64,000 nt of DNA from Salinicola salarius (lineage in GTDB: Bacteria > Pseudomonadota > Gammaproteobacteria > Pseudomonadales > Halomonadaceae), in the NCBI RefSeq assembly GCF_003206135.1, contig NZ_PZJT01000003.1, forward strand, positions 162,591-226,590. The letters run 5' to 3'. The translations under genes and the position numbers were made by a program. The notes below the pieces were generated by a model. That model was given only the letters and a program-made list of their open reading frames with translations. It made no database searches and was not told the origin of the DNA. Positions 27,548 to 35,954 of the stretch are shown here, one piece after another. Numbering within the stretch: the stretch's first letter is position 1; each line of letters begins with the position of its first letter.

Positions 27548-27820
27548 CGACGGGTATCCTCGGCTCGGGGATGGTTCGACTGCCACCGGCACTCGTCCGG
27601 CATCCGGTGGCTCGATCTCAAATGATGGGCGGCAATGATACCCCAGCGTTAAGGGCCTTTCCCATGAAAGTCCGTCATGCGCTGGACCATAATTTCTCAC
27701 GTTGGCTTTAGCGTCGGTAAAACGTGCGCATTAGCGGCATCCGGCGTTTCAGGCGCGTCAGCCCGATGTCTCCCGAACGATTCGTGAACACCGAGCCTTC
27801 TTCGAGACGCCGCTTTGGCT
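27548..27820. other. ybbP-glyA gap
   Basis: About 270 bases that must hold the glyA promoter. I found no convincing -35/-10 pair, riboswitch or small gene. Confidence 0.4.
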
Positions 27821-30358
27821 TCAGGTTTCTCCCAGCAGCCGCAGGCTGGCCATTGGCGCTTGCCGGCGGCTGCTGCGGGAAAGCAGGTAGCCGATGCCGC
27901 CCACGATTGCCGCGCCCAATAGCGGCATGATGCCCCACATCAGCCAGTGCATTCTGGGCGCCAGCCCCAGCCAGCCGTAGATGCCCAGGGCGGAAGCCTC
28001 GGCCAGTGCCGCGCCCAGCAGCCCGCTGGCGAAACCGAGCAGCGCGAACTCTGCCCACTGCATGCGCGCCAGGGTGCGATTGCCGGCGCCGAATACCCGC
28101 AGCAGCGCGCCTTCGTGGGCCCGTGCCGGGCGGCTGGCGGTGAGCGCCGCGTAGAGCACGCTGATGCCGGCCAGCAGCACGAAGCCCAGCACGAACTCGA
28201 TGGCCCGCGTCACCTGGCCGAGAATGACGCGCACCTGCTCCAGCAGCGCCTCGACGTTGAGTACCGAAACCCCAGGGTACTGCCGCACCATCTCGCCCAG
28301 CATCTCGTCGCCGGCATCGGGCAAGTGGAACGAGGTGATGTAGCTGTGGCCAAAGCCGTCCAGGGCGCCGGGCGGGAAGATGATGAAGAAGTTGGGCTGG
28401 AAGCTCTCCCAGTCGAGATGGCGCAGGCTGGTGATTCGCCCGGTCACGCTGTCGCTGCCGATGGTGAACGTCAGTTCGTCGCCGAGCGAAAGGCCGAGCC
28501 GGCCCGCCAGCTCCTCTTCGACCGATATCGGCACCGAGCCGTCGCTCGCTGTCGCACTGCCGGCATCGGCGGCGCCATCGGAGCCGAACCAGGCCCCTTC
28601 GGTGATCCGGTTGCCTTCGGGCAGCGTCGCCCGCCAGGTGAGGTTGAGATCACGCCGCAGCGCGCCGTCGGTCCGGTTCGCCTCCGGCACTTGCTGTTGC
28701 GGAGGTTCGCCGTCGATGGCGGTCAGCCGCCCCCGCACCATGGGATAAAGACCGCTGGTGGTGTCGGCGGCGCTGTCGATCAGCAATTCGACGCCGTCGC
28801 GCTCCTGCGGCTGGATATTGATCGCGAAGTAGTTGGGTGTATCCGCCGGCAGCTGGGCCTGCCAGGTCGTCAGCAGGTCGCCGCGCACCAGCGCGATGAT
28901 CGCCATTGCCGCGAAGGTGACCGAGAACGCCAGCAGCTGGCCCAGGCTGGCGGTGCGTCGCCTCGCCAGCTGGCGGCCGCCGAGCTGCCATGCCCGGCCC
29001 TGCTGGCTGCGCTGCGGCAGCCGCGCCAGCACCGCGAGCAGCAGGGTAAGCATCAACTGCCCGAGCCCCCACAGCACGACCAGCGCCACCAGACCGCCGA
29101 GCAGAATGCCCACCGACAGCAGCGGATCACCGGAGTAGAGCCAGAGCAGCGCGCCGAAGACCAGGCTGGCGACGACCACCACCACCCAGCCAGATGCCGG
29201 AATCGGATCGAGTTCCCGGCGCAGTACCTTGAGCGCGCTGACCCGCTTGAGCCGCAGCAGGGTCGGGCCGGCGAAGCCGACCAGCACCGCCAGCGCGGTG
29301 AGGATGCCCATCAGCCATGGCATGCCGCCGGGCGGGGGCAGTTCCAGCGGCAGAAAGCGCGTCAGCAGTGCCAGCAGCGCAGCCTGCCCGGCGAGCCCCA
29401 GCAGCGCCCCGACCGCCGCCGCCACCAGCCCCAGCCACGCCAGCTGCCAGGCGAAGAGCTGGCCCAGCTGACGTTGGGACGCGCCGAAACAGCGCAGCAG
29501 CGCCGCCGTGTCCAGATGGCGGTCGACGTAGCGTCGCGTGGCCATGGCGACCGCGACACCGGCAAGCAGCACCGCCGCCAGCCCGGCGAGACTGAGATAT
29601 TTCTGCGCCCGATCCAGCGAGCGGCCCAGGCTGGGGCGGTCCACGCGCACGTCGCGAATCTCGACGCCCGCGTCGCGCAGCGCATCGAGACGGCTTTCGA
29701 GACCGTCGATCGCTGCCGGCGGCCCGGCGGCCAGTATCTCGTATTCGATCCGCGAGCCGGGCCGGACCAATCCGGTCGCCTCGAGATCCTGCAGGTTGAG
29801 CATGATGCGCGGGGCCAGGCCGGAGAATCCGCCCTGCTGGTCGGGTTCGCGCTCGATCAGCCCGGCAACGGTCAGCGAAAGCGAGCCGACCTGCACCGTG
29901 TCGCCGATGCCGGCATCCAGCAGTTGCGCCAGCCGTGGCGCGATCCAGGCGCTACCGGGTGGCGGGCCGTGCGCCAGCCCTTCGATACCGTTGCCCCGGT
30001 CGACGCGAACCTGCCCGTAGAGCGGGTAATGGTCGTCCACCACCTTGAGCCCGGCCGGCTGGAAGGCATCCGCCTGGCTGACCATCGATACCAGGTCGAC
30101 CTGGTCGCTGAGTTCGAGCCCGGCCTGGCGCAGCGTCTGGCGAAGTTCGTCGTCGAAGGCCTGGCCCTGTTCCAGCACCAGATCCCCGCCGAGCAGCTGG
30201 CCCGCCTGACGGGTCAGCCCGCGGTCGAGCCGGTCGAGGAAGAAGCCGATCATGGTGGTGGCGGCCACGGCCAGCGCCAACGCCACGAACAGGGCCCGCA
30301 CGTCGGAGGCGCGCAGATCGCGCCGGAGCCCCTTGAGCGATAGTGCGATCAGGTTCAT
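27821..30358 (-). CDS. ybbP: ABC transporter permease (YbbP family, FtsX-like)
   Basis: Large membrane subunit (845 residues) paired with YbbA; the family has two FtsX/MacB-type membrane blocks with about ten helices and big periplasmic regions. Visible: N-terminal helix ALALAVAATTMIGFFLD, a helix pair block near 260-450 and a C-terminal block (VLGFVLLAGISVLYAAL..). The substrate is not established; association with TesA suggests lipid or lysophospholipid handling. ATG 30358 overlaps the ybbA stop by ATGA, so the longer upstream frame is not used. Confidence 0.85.
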   Translation of the reverse strand: MNLIALSLKGLRRDLRASDVRALFVALALAVAATTMIGFFLDRLDRGLTRQAGQLLGGDLVLEQGQAFDDELRQTLRQAGLELSDQVDLVSMVSQADAFQPAGLKVVDDHYPLYGQVRVDRGNGIEGLAHGPPPGSAWIAPRLAQLLDAGIGDTVQVGSLSLTVAGLIEREPDQQGGFSGLAPRIMLNLQDLEATGLVRPGSRIEYEILAAGPPAAIDGLESRLDALRDAGVEIRDVRVDRPSLGRSLDRAQKYLSLAGLAAVLLAGVAVAMATRRYVDRHLDTAALLRCFGASQRQLGQLFAWQLAWLGLVAAAVGALLGLAGQAALLALLTRFLPLELPPPGGMPWLMGILTALAVLVGFAGPTLLRLKRVSALKVLRRELDPIPASGWVVVVVASLVFGALLWLYSGDPLLSVGILLGGLVALVVLWGLGQLMLTLLLAVLARLPQRSQQGRAWQLGGRQLARRRTASLGQLLAFSVTFAAMAIIALVRGDLLTTWQAQLPADTPNYFAINIQPQERDGVELLIDSAADTTSGLYPMVRGRLTAIDGEPPQQQVPEANRTDGALRRDLNLTWRATLPEGNRITEGAWFGSDGAADAGSATASDGSVPISVEEELAGRLGLSLGDELTFTIGSDSVTGRITSLRHLDWESFQPNFFIIFPPGALDGFGHSYITSFHLPDAGDEMLGEMVRQYPGVSVLNVEALLEQVRVILGQVTRAIEFVLGFVLLAGISVLYAALTASRPARAHEGALLRVFGAGNRTLARMQWAEFALLGFASGLLGAALAEASALGIYGWLGLAPRMHWLMWGIMPLLGAAIVGGIGYLLSRSSRRQAPMASLRLLGET

Positions 30359-31077
30359 GCCTCGACCCCGTGCCGCTGCCGTTCGAGCGCCTGCAACCTG
30401 CCGCCTTCGAGCTGCAGGCAGCGATCGCATCGTCTGGCGAGGGCCATGTCGTGCGTCACCAGGATCAGCGTAGTGCCGGACTCCCGGTTGAGCTCGAACA
30501 GCAGATCGATGATACGCTTGCCGGTTGCTTCGTCGAGGTTGCCGGTCGGCTCGTCGGCGAAGACCAGGTCAGGGTCGGTCACGAAGGCACGCGCCACCGC
30601 CACCCGCTGCTGCTCGCCACCGGAAAGCTGCTTGGGCAGGTGGTCGAGGCGCGCACCCAGGCCGACGCGCTCCAGACATTGACGACTTTTGGCCGCTATG
30701 TCTTGCCGTGGCGACAGTTCCAACGGCAACATAACGTTTTCCATGGCGGTAAGAGTGGGTAATAACTGGAAGTTCTGAAAAACGAAGCCGACGCGTCCCG
30801 CACGCAGCGCCGCCCGTCCGTCTTCGTCGAGCGCGCTCAGGGATTGACCGAACATTTCGAGCTCTCCCGAGCTGGGTGCATCCAGCCCTGCGAGCAGGCC
30901 GAGCAGCGTCGACTTGCCGGCACCGGAACTTCCCACGATGGCGACACTCTCACCGCGTTCGACATCCAGCGTCAGCGATTCGAGGATGACCAGCTCCCGT
31001 TCCCCGCTCGTCACCCTTTTACCGAGTTGGTTGGCGTATAAAATTCGCTTTTGCTGATTGTCCGAGGAGTGAGACAT
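30355..31077 (-). CDS. ybbA: ABC transporter ATPase (YbbA family)
   Basis: LolD/MacB-type ATPase (240 residues) energising YbbP: GSSGAGKST (Walker A), LSGGEQQRVAVARAF (signature), LVFADEPTGNLD (Walker B) and the switch THD. The start ATG at 31077 is head-to-head with the tesA ATG, the two codons sharing CATG. Upstream frame to 31254 runs through the tesA 5' repeats and is unlikely to be coding on this strand. Confidence 0.9.
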   Translation of the reverse strand: MSHSSDNQQKRILYANQLGKRVTSGERELVILESLTLDVERGESVAIVGSSGAGKSTLLGLLAGLDAPSSGELEMFGQSLSALDEDGRAALRAGRVGFVFQNFQLLPTLTAMENVMLPLELSPRQDIAAKSRQCLERVGLGARLDHLPKQLSGGEQQRVAVARAFVTDPDLVFADEPTGNLDEATGKRIIDLLFELNRESGTTLILVTHDMALARRCDRCLQLEGGRLQALERQRHGVEA

Positions 31078-31798
31078 GGTGCCTGGTTTCCCTGTGCCTG
31101 GTATTGAGATGCCTTTCGCCAATATGCCTGTCACCAAGGTGCTTTTCACCAAGATGCCTTTCGTCCGGATGGCAAGGCGCTGTGCGGGCGCCGCGCTATT
31201 GTCGTGTCTTGCCGTGCTGTCGCTGACTCCCGTCGAGGCGCGTGCCGATACCATTCTGGTGATGGGCGACAGCCTGAGCGCCGCCTACGGCATCGACCCG
31301 CAGGCGGGTTGGGTCAACCTGCTGAAACAGCGTCTGGGTGACGAACATGAGGTCGTCAACGCCAGCATCAGCGGCGAGACGACATCCGGTGGTTCGGGTC
31401 GGCTACCCGACATTCTGAGACAGTACCATCCCGATATCGTTCTGCTGGAACTCGGTGGCAACGATGGCCTGCGCGGGCTCTCCCCCCAGCAGATGCAGGT
31501 CAATCTGGCCAAGATGATCGAACGCAGCCAGGAGGCAGGCGCCGAGGTCCTACTGCTGGGTATCGAAGTGCCGCCCAACTACGGCCCCGCCTATACCCAG
31601 GCCTTCCGTGAAGTCTTCACCCAACTGGCCAGCGAGCACGACGTGCCGTTGGTGCCGTTTCTGCTCGAGGGTGTCGACCTCGACGGCATGCTTCAGAGTG
31701 ACGGTATCCACCCCACTGCCGAGGCACAGCCGATCATTCTCGAGAACGTCTGGCCGAAACTGGAACCGATGCTCTCTCCCTCGGACGAGGAAACGTGA
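31076..31798 (+). CDS. tesA: Arylesterase / lysophospholipase L1 (TesA, SGNH hydrolase)
   Basis: Periplasmic multifunctional esterase. SGNH motifs: GDSLS with Ser66, GGND (Asn129), and SDGIHP with Asp209 and His212. GAGGAG six bases before the ATG at 31076 is the best ribosome binding site. That start gives a 31-residue leader made of pentapeptide repeats before the signal peptide (MARRCAGAALLSCLAVLSL..ARA). A start at 31169 would give a standard signal peptide but lacks a good ribosome binding site. The gene is divergent from ybbA, the conserved arrangement. Confidence 0.9.
   Translation: MVPGFPVPGIEMPFANMPVTKVLFTKMPFVRMARRCAGAALLSCLAVLSLTPVEARADTILVMGDSLSAAYGIDPQAGWVNLLKQRLGDEHEVVNASISGETTSGGSGRLPDILRQYHPDIVLLELGGNDGLRGLSPQQMQVNLAKMIERSQEAGAEVLLLGIEVPPNYGPAYTQAFREVFTQLASEHDVPLVPFLLEGVDLDGMLQSDGIHPTAEAQPIILENVWPKLEPMLSPSDEET
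31079..31168 (+). repeat. Six imperfect 15-base repeats at the tesA 5' end
   Basis: Units start at 31079, 31094, 31109, 31124, 31139 and 31154; each begins GTG or ATG, mostly RTGCCT, and the later ones end in CCAAG-like sequence. They are in frame with tesA and lie where the divergent ybbA/tesA promoters would be expected. Confidence 0.9.
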
Positions 31799-31943
31799 TC
31801 CTCTTCGCATCGAGCCTGTTTCCCGCCGGCCTGGATCCGCGCCAGCCGTCATGCCCCGCGATTTCGCCGGCGTGCTATCGTTAACGCCTTGAAAAGACTC
31901 GCGGCACGGCGAGACGAGACACGCTTCGACAAGGAGGTTGACG

Positions 31944-32915
31944 ATGGAGGCAGAAACGGCGCTGGTCGCCGCCTACGAACTGGACGGAAAAGGCGGCGGC
32001 ACCCTGCTCAGCGTTCGCCAACTGCGCGAGGCCTGGGCCGATCCCCAGCGCCCGCTGTGGATGCATCTCGATTTCCGGCATGAAGACGTTCGCACCTACC
32101 TCCTGGATATCGCCGGGCTCGACGAGGCACCGATCGAGGCGCTGCTGGAAGAGGATACCCGCCCCCGCGTCGCCAAGTTCCGCAATGGTGCCGTCAGCAC
32201 GCTGCGCGGTATCAACCTCAACCCGGGTGCCGCGCCGGAAGACCTCATTTCGTTGCGCATCTGGATTGCGCCCAACCGCCTGATCACGCTGCGCCGACGG
32301 CCGCTGAAATCGGTCGGTGACGTACGCGAACGCATCGACAACGGCGACGGCGCGCTTTCGGTACCGGACCTGCTGGCGTGGCTGACGGAGACCCTGGTGG
32401 ACAGGGTCGGCGATGTCGCCCATGAGCTCGACGACCGCCTGGGCGAACTCGAGGAGGATCAGTTGAGCAATGGCGAGATCGAGCCGGACGACCTCTCCCG
32501 GCTGCGACGCACGCTGATCACCTTGCGGCGCTTCATGGGCCCGCAGCGGGACTGCCTGGATCAGATCGCCCACGGGCCGGAGTGGTTCGACGAGGACACC
32601 AAGGTATCGATCCGCGAAAGCGCCAACCAGCTTTCACGCTATGTGGAAGACTTCCACGCCATGCAGGAGCGCGCCCTGATCCTGCAGGAACAGCTCTTCA
32701 GCGAACACAACGAGCGGCTGAATCAGCGGATGTACATGCTGGCGATCGTCACCACCGTGTTCCTGCCGCTGAGTTTCCTGACCGGCCTGCTGGGCATCAA
32801 CGTCGGCGGCATCCCCGGCGCCGAAAGCCCCTACGGCTTCCTGATCTTTCTCACCATTACCGTCCTGGTCGGCGGCGGGGTGATGTGGCTGCTCAAGCGC
32901 AAGCGTTGGTGGTGA
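31944..32915 (+). CDS. zntB: Zinc transporter ZntB-like (CorA family)
   Basis: Inner-membrane divalent cation channel of the CorA superfamily; ZntB proteins move zinc. The protein (323 residues) has a large cytoplasmic funnel domain, a long stalk helix (about 190-260), and two C-terminal membrane helices with the pore motif GIN (LLGINVGGIPGAESPYGF), consistent with ZntB (GxN) and ending in the basic KRKRWW tail. AAGGAGG seven bases upstream fixes ATG 31944 rather than the earlier TTG. Stand-alone gene. Confidence 0.85.
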   Translation: MEAETALVAAYELDGKGGGTLLSVRQLREAWADPQRPLWMHLDFRHEDVRTYLLDIAGLDEAPIEALLEEDTRPRVAKFRNGAVSTLRGINLNPGAAPEDLISLRIWIAPNRLITLRRRPLKSVGDVRERIDNGDGALSVPDLLAWLTETLVDRVGDVAHELDDRLGELEEDQLSNGEIEPDDLSRLRRTLITLRRFMGPQRDCLDQIAHGPEWFDEDTKVSIRESANQLSRYVEDFHAMQERALILQEQLFSEHNERLNQRMYMLAIVTTVFLPLSFLTGLLGINVGGIPGAESPYGFLIFLTITVLVGGGVMWLLKRKRWW

Positions 32916-33067
32916 GACGCGCCGCGAGCCGCGAAAAGCAGAGTGTGGCCTCCGGAAATCCGCAAAGCCCGAAGCCCGAAGACAGGATGCGATTATCGCT
33001 ATTGCCGTAAGGGGTTGGCTTTGCTTTTTCTTCCCGCTTCCAGGCGCGTAGCGCCGCTCTTCCAGCG

Positions 33068-33340
33068 TCAAGCTCTATCCGTATGCCCCAGATCCCGTTC
33101 GGGGTCGAGGCGATCGCGTACGCGCCGCTTCAGTTCCTTGATATCGGGAAAGCCGCCGTCGCGCTTGCGCTCCCACAGCGTCTCTTCGTCGTAGAGCACT
33201 TCGAAGTGTCCGCCATGACTGGGCGCCAGGGCGACCTGTTCGAGATCCTCGCCGAAGGTCTGCAGCAGTTCCTGGGCGTACCAGCCGGCACGCAGCAGCC
33301 ACTGGCATTGGGTACAATAATGAATACGAACCTTGGCCAT
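33068..33340 (-). CDS. SelT/SelW/SelH-family (Rdx) protein
   Basis: Small (90 residues) thioredoxin-like redox protein with CTQC (CxxC) at the N-terminus (RIHYCTQCQW), where selenoprotein W relatives carry Cys or Sec, and SHGGHFEVLYDEETLWERK in the middle. Function in bacteria is not well defined; probably thiol redox. Start ATG 33340 chosen for its AGAAGG site; the longer frame to 33394 adds unrelated residues. It converges with the ZntB gene; the 150-base gap between them shows no clear terminator. Confidence 0.8.
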   Translation of the reverse strand: MAKVRIHYCTQCQWLLRAGWYAQELLQTFGEDLEQVALAPSHGGHFEVLYDEETLWERKRDGGFPDIKELKRRVRDRLDPERDLGHTDRA

Positions 33341-33574
33341 CCTTCTGTTTCTCCCGAGCCTTTGACAACCGTGCCGACAACGATAAAAAGACATGATGCG
33401 CTCGTTGGAACGCCTCGCTCAAGCGGTGACCCCAACGCATTCGCCGCTCGTAGCTGCTGTTTATAGCGCCCCGAAGCCGGCGCTAGGCGCTAGGCGCTAG
33501 GCGCTAGGCGCTAGGCGCTAGCCAGTGGTCCGTAGTCCGTAGCCCGTCGCATCAGAAAACAGGGAACGTTTTGC
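33341..33574. other. Divergent gap with heptamer repeats
   Basis: Upstream region shared by the SelT/W/H-like gene and the MFS gene. The main feature is the 7-base tandem array at 33479-33520, followed by a short GTCCGTA/GTCCGTA duplication near 33528-33541. No gene is visible. Confidence 0.5.
33479..33520 (+). repeat. Six perfect tandem copies of GGCGCTA
   Basis: A 7-base unit repeated six times without error, about 55 bases before the MFS start codon. Because 7 is not a multiple of 3 and the array lies in the promoter/leader, unit gain or loss would change spacing. Confidence 0.95.
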
Positions 33575-34903
33575 ATGTCAGCCAACGAAGCCAGCCTCAC
33601 TCGTCTCTTCGAACGCGTCACCGGTGATGAAGACAGCCGCATGTGTCGCGACATCTCCGACGAGGCGTGTCAGGAACAACCCGGCAACTTCTTCCGCCAT
33701 CTCGTCGCCGCGCTCGGCAACAAGCTCGCCGACGAACTCTCCAACGCTCGCCTGATCCTGCCGTGGCTGATGGGCGCGATCGGCGCACCGGTGTGGATGG
33801 TCGGTCTGCTGGTGCCCATCCGCGAGGCGGGCGCCCTGCTGCCGCAACTGCTGATCGCCGGCTATATCCGGCTGCGCCCGATCCGCAAATGGGTCTGGGT
33901 CACCGGCGGCATCGTCCAGGCGATCGGCGCCCTGCTGCTGGCGCTGCTGGCGCTTTTCGGTCACGGCAGCTGGGGCGGTGCGCTGGTACTGGTCGCGCTG
34001 ACGGGGCTGTCGCTGGGCCGGGGGCTGTCGTCGGTTTCCACCAAGGACGTGCTGGGCAAGACCATCGCCAAGCAGCGCCGGGGCACGCTGATGGGATGGA
34101 GCGCCAGCGTCGCGGGGGCGCTCACCCTGCTCGTCGGCGCCGCCATGGTCGTCATCGGGGATCAGCCCGGCACCTGGGCGCTGGCCATCCTGCTGTTCGC
34201 CGCCGCGCTGGGCTGGGGCCTGAACGCGCTCTGCGCCGCCGCGATACGCGAAGCGCCGGGGGCCACCGAAGGCGGTGCCAACGCCTGGGACAGCGTCAAG
34301 CAGGGCGTTTCGCTGATGCGCCGCGATCGTCGCTTTTTGCATTTCAATCTCTCGCGGGCGCTGCTGCTGTCCAGCGCGCTCGCCCTGCCCTACCTCGCCC
34401 TGCTGGGCCAGCAGAACAGCGGCACCGATCTGGCCAGTCTCGGCATCCTGATCGTGACCTCCGGCGCGGCCAGCATGGTCGCCGGCCCGATCTGGGGGCG
34501 TCTGGCCGATCGCTCCAGCCGTCGGGTGATGCGCAACAGCGCCATCGGCGCCGCGGTGTGCTGCCTGGCGGGCGCTGCCTGCGTATGGCTGCCGGCAGCG
34601 GCGCGGGAAAGCGTCTGGCCCTACGCCCTGGTCTACGGCCTGCTGATGATCGCCCATGCGGGAATACGCCTGGGCCGCAAGACCTATGTCGTCGATCTGT
34701 CGGACAGCAATACCCGCGCGCTCTACGTCGCGTTTTCCAATACCTTCACCGGGGTGCTGATGCTCGTCGTCGGGCTGCTGCTCGGCGGCCTGGCGCAATG
34801 GCTGGGCAGCGCCGGCCTCCTGCTGCTGCTCGCGGCGCTGGCCGTGGCGGCTGCGCTCAGCTCCCACGCTCTGGTGGAAGTCGAGGACGTGGACGACGCG
34901 TGA
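33575..34903 (+). CDS. MFS transporter
   Basis: Twelve-helix major facilitator protein, 442 residues, with an unusually long hydrophilic N-terminus (about 60 residues) before the first helix. The first-half loop motif is weak (SSVSTKDVLGKTIAKQRRGTLMGW), and GRLADRSSRRVMR in the second half is the typical loop 8-9 basic motif. Substrate unknown. Preceded by heptamer repeats that could tune expression; AGGGA precedes the ATG. Confidence 0.8.
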   Translation: MSANEASLTRLFERVTGDEDSRMCRDISDEACQEQPGNFFRHLVAALGNKLADELSNARLILPWLMGAIGAPVWMVGLLVPIREAGALLPQLLIAGYIRLRPIRKWVWVTGGIVQAIGALLLALLALFGHGSWGGALVLVALTGLSLGRGLSSVSTKDVLGKTIAKQRRGTLMGWSASVAGALTLLVGAAMVVIGDQPGTWALAILLFAAALGWGLNALCAAAIREAPGATEGGANAWDSVKQGVSLMRRDRRFLHFNLSRALLLSSALALPYLALLGQQNSGTDLASLGILIVTSGAASMVAGPIWGRLADRSSRRVMRNSAIGAAVCCLAGAACVWLPAAARESVWPYALVYGLLMIAHAGIRLGRKTYVVDLSDSNTRALYVAFSNTFTGVLMLVVGLLLGGLAQWLGSAGLLLLLAALAVAAALSSHALVEVEDVDDA

Positions 34904-34987
34904 AGCGTTGTAATCCCGAGACACCGTGGCATGATGTTCGATCGTATCGACCCTACAATCCGTCGAATGCCCAGCCTGGAGGCAAGG

Positions 34988-35434
34988 ATGGCCAGTACCA
35001 GTAAGCAACCGCCCATGATCAGCCCGGCGCTACTCGAACGTATCGTCAACGCCTCGGATGACGGCATCGTGGTGGCTGAACAGGAAGGCGACGAAAACAT
35101 TCTGATCTACGCCAATCAGGGCTTCGAACGCCTGACGGGCTACAGCGTCGACGAGATTCTCTATCGCGACTGTCGCTTTCTGCAGAATGGCGATCGCGAC
35201 CAGCCGGCCATCGACCGGGTGCGCACCGCCCTGCGCGAAGGCAAGCCGTGCCGCGAAGTGCTGCGCAACTATCGCAAGGACGGCAGCCAGTTCTGGAACG
35301 AGCTCTCGATCACGCCGGTCTACGACGAGGAAGACAGGCTCACCTATTTCGTCGGCGTGCAGAAGGATGTCACCAGTCTGATCGAGACTCTGCAGGAACT
35401 CGAGGCGCTGAAAGCCGAGCGCGATCCGGCCTGA
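34988..35434 (+). CDS. Short LOV-domain blue-light photoreceptor
   Basis: A single PAS/LOV domain with short flanking helices (148 residues from ATG 34988, set by GGAGG five bases upstream). The flavin adduct motif is DCRFLQ with Cys62; NYRKDG (Asn94), FWNEL (Asn104) and the signalling Gln125 (VGVQKDV) complete the LOV set. Overall it closely resembles the short LOV proteins of Pseudomonas putida (SB1/SB2-LOV): no effector domain, N-terminal cap and C-terminal Jalpha-like helix (LIETLQELEALKAER) for dimerisation. Ends at a strong terminator. Confidence 0.9.
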   Translation: MASTSKQPPMISPALLERIVNASDDGIVVAEQEGDENILIYANQGFERLTGYSVDEILYRDCRFLQNGDRDQPAIDRVRTALREGKPCREVLRNYRKDGSQFWNELSITPVYDEEDRLTYFVGVQKDVTSLIETLQELEALKAERDPA

Positions 35435-35456
35435 AACATCAGCAGAAACCTGAACT

Positions 35457-35488
35457 TATCGCCGCCTTGCGCGGCGATAGTTTTTTTT
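35457..35488 (+). terminator. Intrinsic terminator after the LOV gene
   Basis: A perfect 9-bp stem (TATCGCCGC/GCGGCGATA, 5-base loop) followed by eight T residues. Confidence 0.93.
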
Positions 35489-35501
35489 AACCAGGAAAAT
35501 C

Positions 35502-35530
35502 TTGTACCCGGCGGCATTCGACGATATATA
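35502..35530 (+). promoter_or_regulatory. Sigma-70 promoter for the PA3496-family gene
   Basis: TTGTAC (35502-35507), a 17-base spacer and TATATA (35525-35530), 45 bases upstream of the start codon. This is one of the few textbook promoters visible in the window. Confidence 0.75.
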
Positions 35531-35574
35531 GCCCGGAGCGTCACTGAGATGCGATTTCACGGGAGGGCTAAAAC

Positions 35575-35769
35575 ATGAGCCGTGAGGATTACGTCGAGGA
35601 TCAGGATTTTTCCGAAGCCATCAACGACGAGCAGTTCGAACGTCCACGCAGCAGCAAGGCGGATACGCTGCGTGCCAGGCGTCAGGTCGAGGCATTGCTG
35701 GAAGAGCGTCGTCTGAAACGTGCCATCGAAGATGACTGGTACAACGATTTCGGCGACGAAGAAGAGTAG
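35575..35769 (+). CDS. PA3496-family small acidic protein
   Basis: A 64-residue cytoplasmic protein with an acidic N-terminus, a helix rich in Arg and Glu (RRQVEALLEERRLKRAI) and an acidic end (DDWYNDFGDEEE). It matches the PA3496-like family, annotated in databases as a putative envelope-integrity or regulatory protein; mechanism not known. It has its own promoter and a GC-rich hairpin (35796-35821) downstream. Confidence 0.8.
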   Translation: MSREDYVEDQDFSEAINDEQFERPRSSKADTLRARRQVEALLEERRLKRAIEDDWYNDFGDEEE

Positions 35770-35795
35770 GCCGACAGCGGCTTTCCGCATTACCC

Positions 35796-35821
35796 CCGAC
35801 GGGCGCCTCCAGGCGCCCGTT
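35796..35821 (+). terminator. Probable terminator hairpin after the PA3496-family gene
   Basis: GACGGGCGCC pairs with GGCGCCCGTT around a TCCA loop. The T-tract is poor, so termination may be partial. Confidence 0.5.
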
Positions 35822-35904
35822 CGCATTGTCGGCACGACTCGTTTACCCTGCCTGTCAGACGCTGGGCCCCGTTGACGGGCGCTGCAGCGATGACTGCCTG
35901 TTTT

Positions 35905-35943
35905 TATCCACTGCGAATTACTTTCTATCCACTGCGAATTACT
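35905..35943 (+). repeat. Two 18-base direct repeats just upstream of ettA
   Basis: TATCCACTGCGAATTACT occurs at 35905-35922 and 35926-35943 (period 21). The second copy ends 11 bases before the ettA start codon and could affect translation initiation. Confidence 0.92.
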
Positions 35944-35954
35944 ATCGGATTTCC

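Noticed and set aside
27947..30343. Very long open frame (about 800 codons) on the plus strand opposite ybbP
   Set aside because: Composition is Arg/Gln/His-rich as expected for the antisense of a GC-rich gene, and ybbP has clear family similarity and membrane helices.
30355..31254. Longer ybbA start at 31254
   Set aside because: It would run through the tesA 5' repeats and add low-complexity residues; ATG 31077 begins the normal family sequence.
33578..35008. Long minus-strand open frame opposite the MFS gene
   Set aside because: Antisense shadow with low-complexity Gln/Arg/Ala content; the plus-strand protein has real membrane segments.
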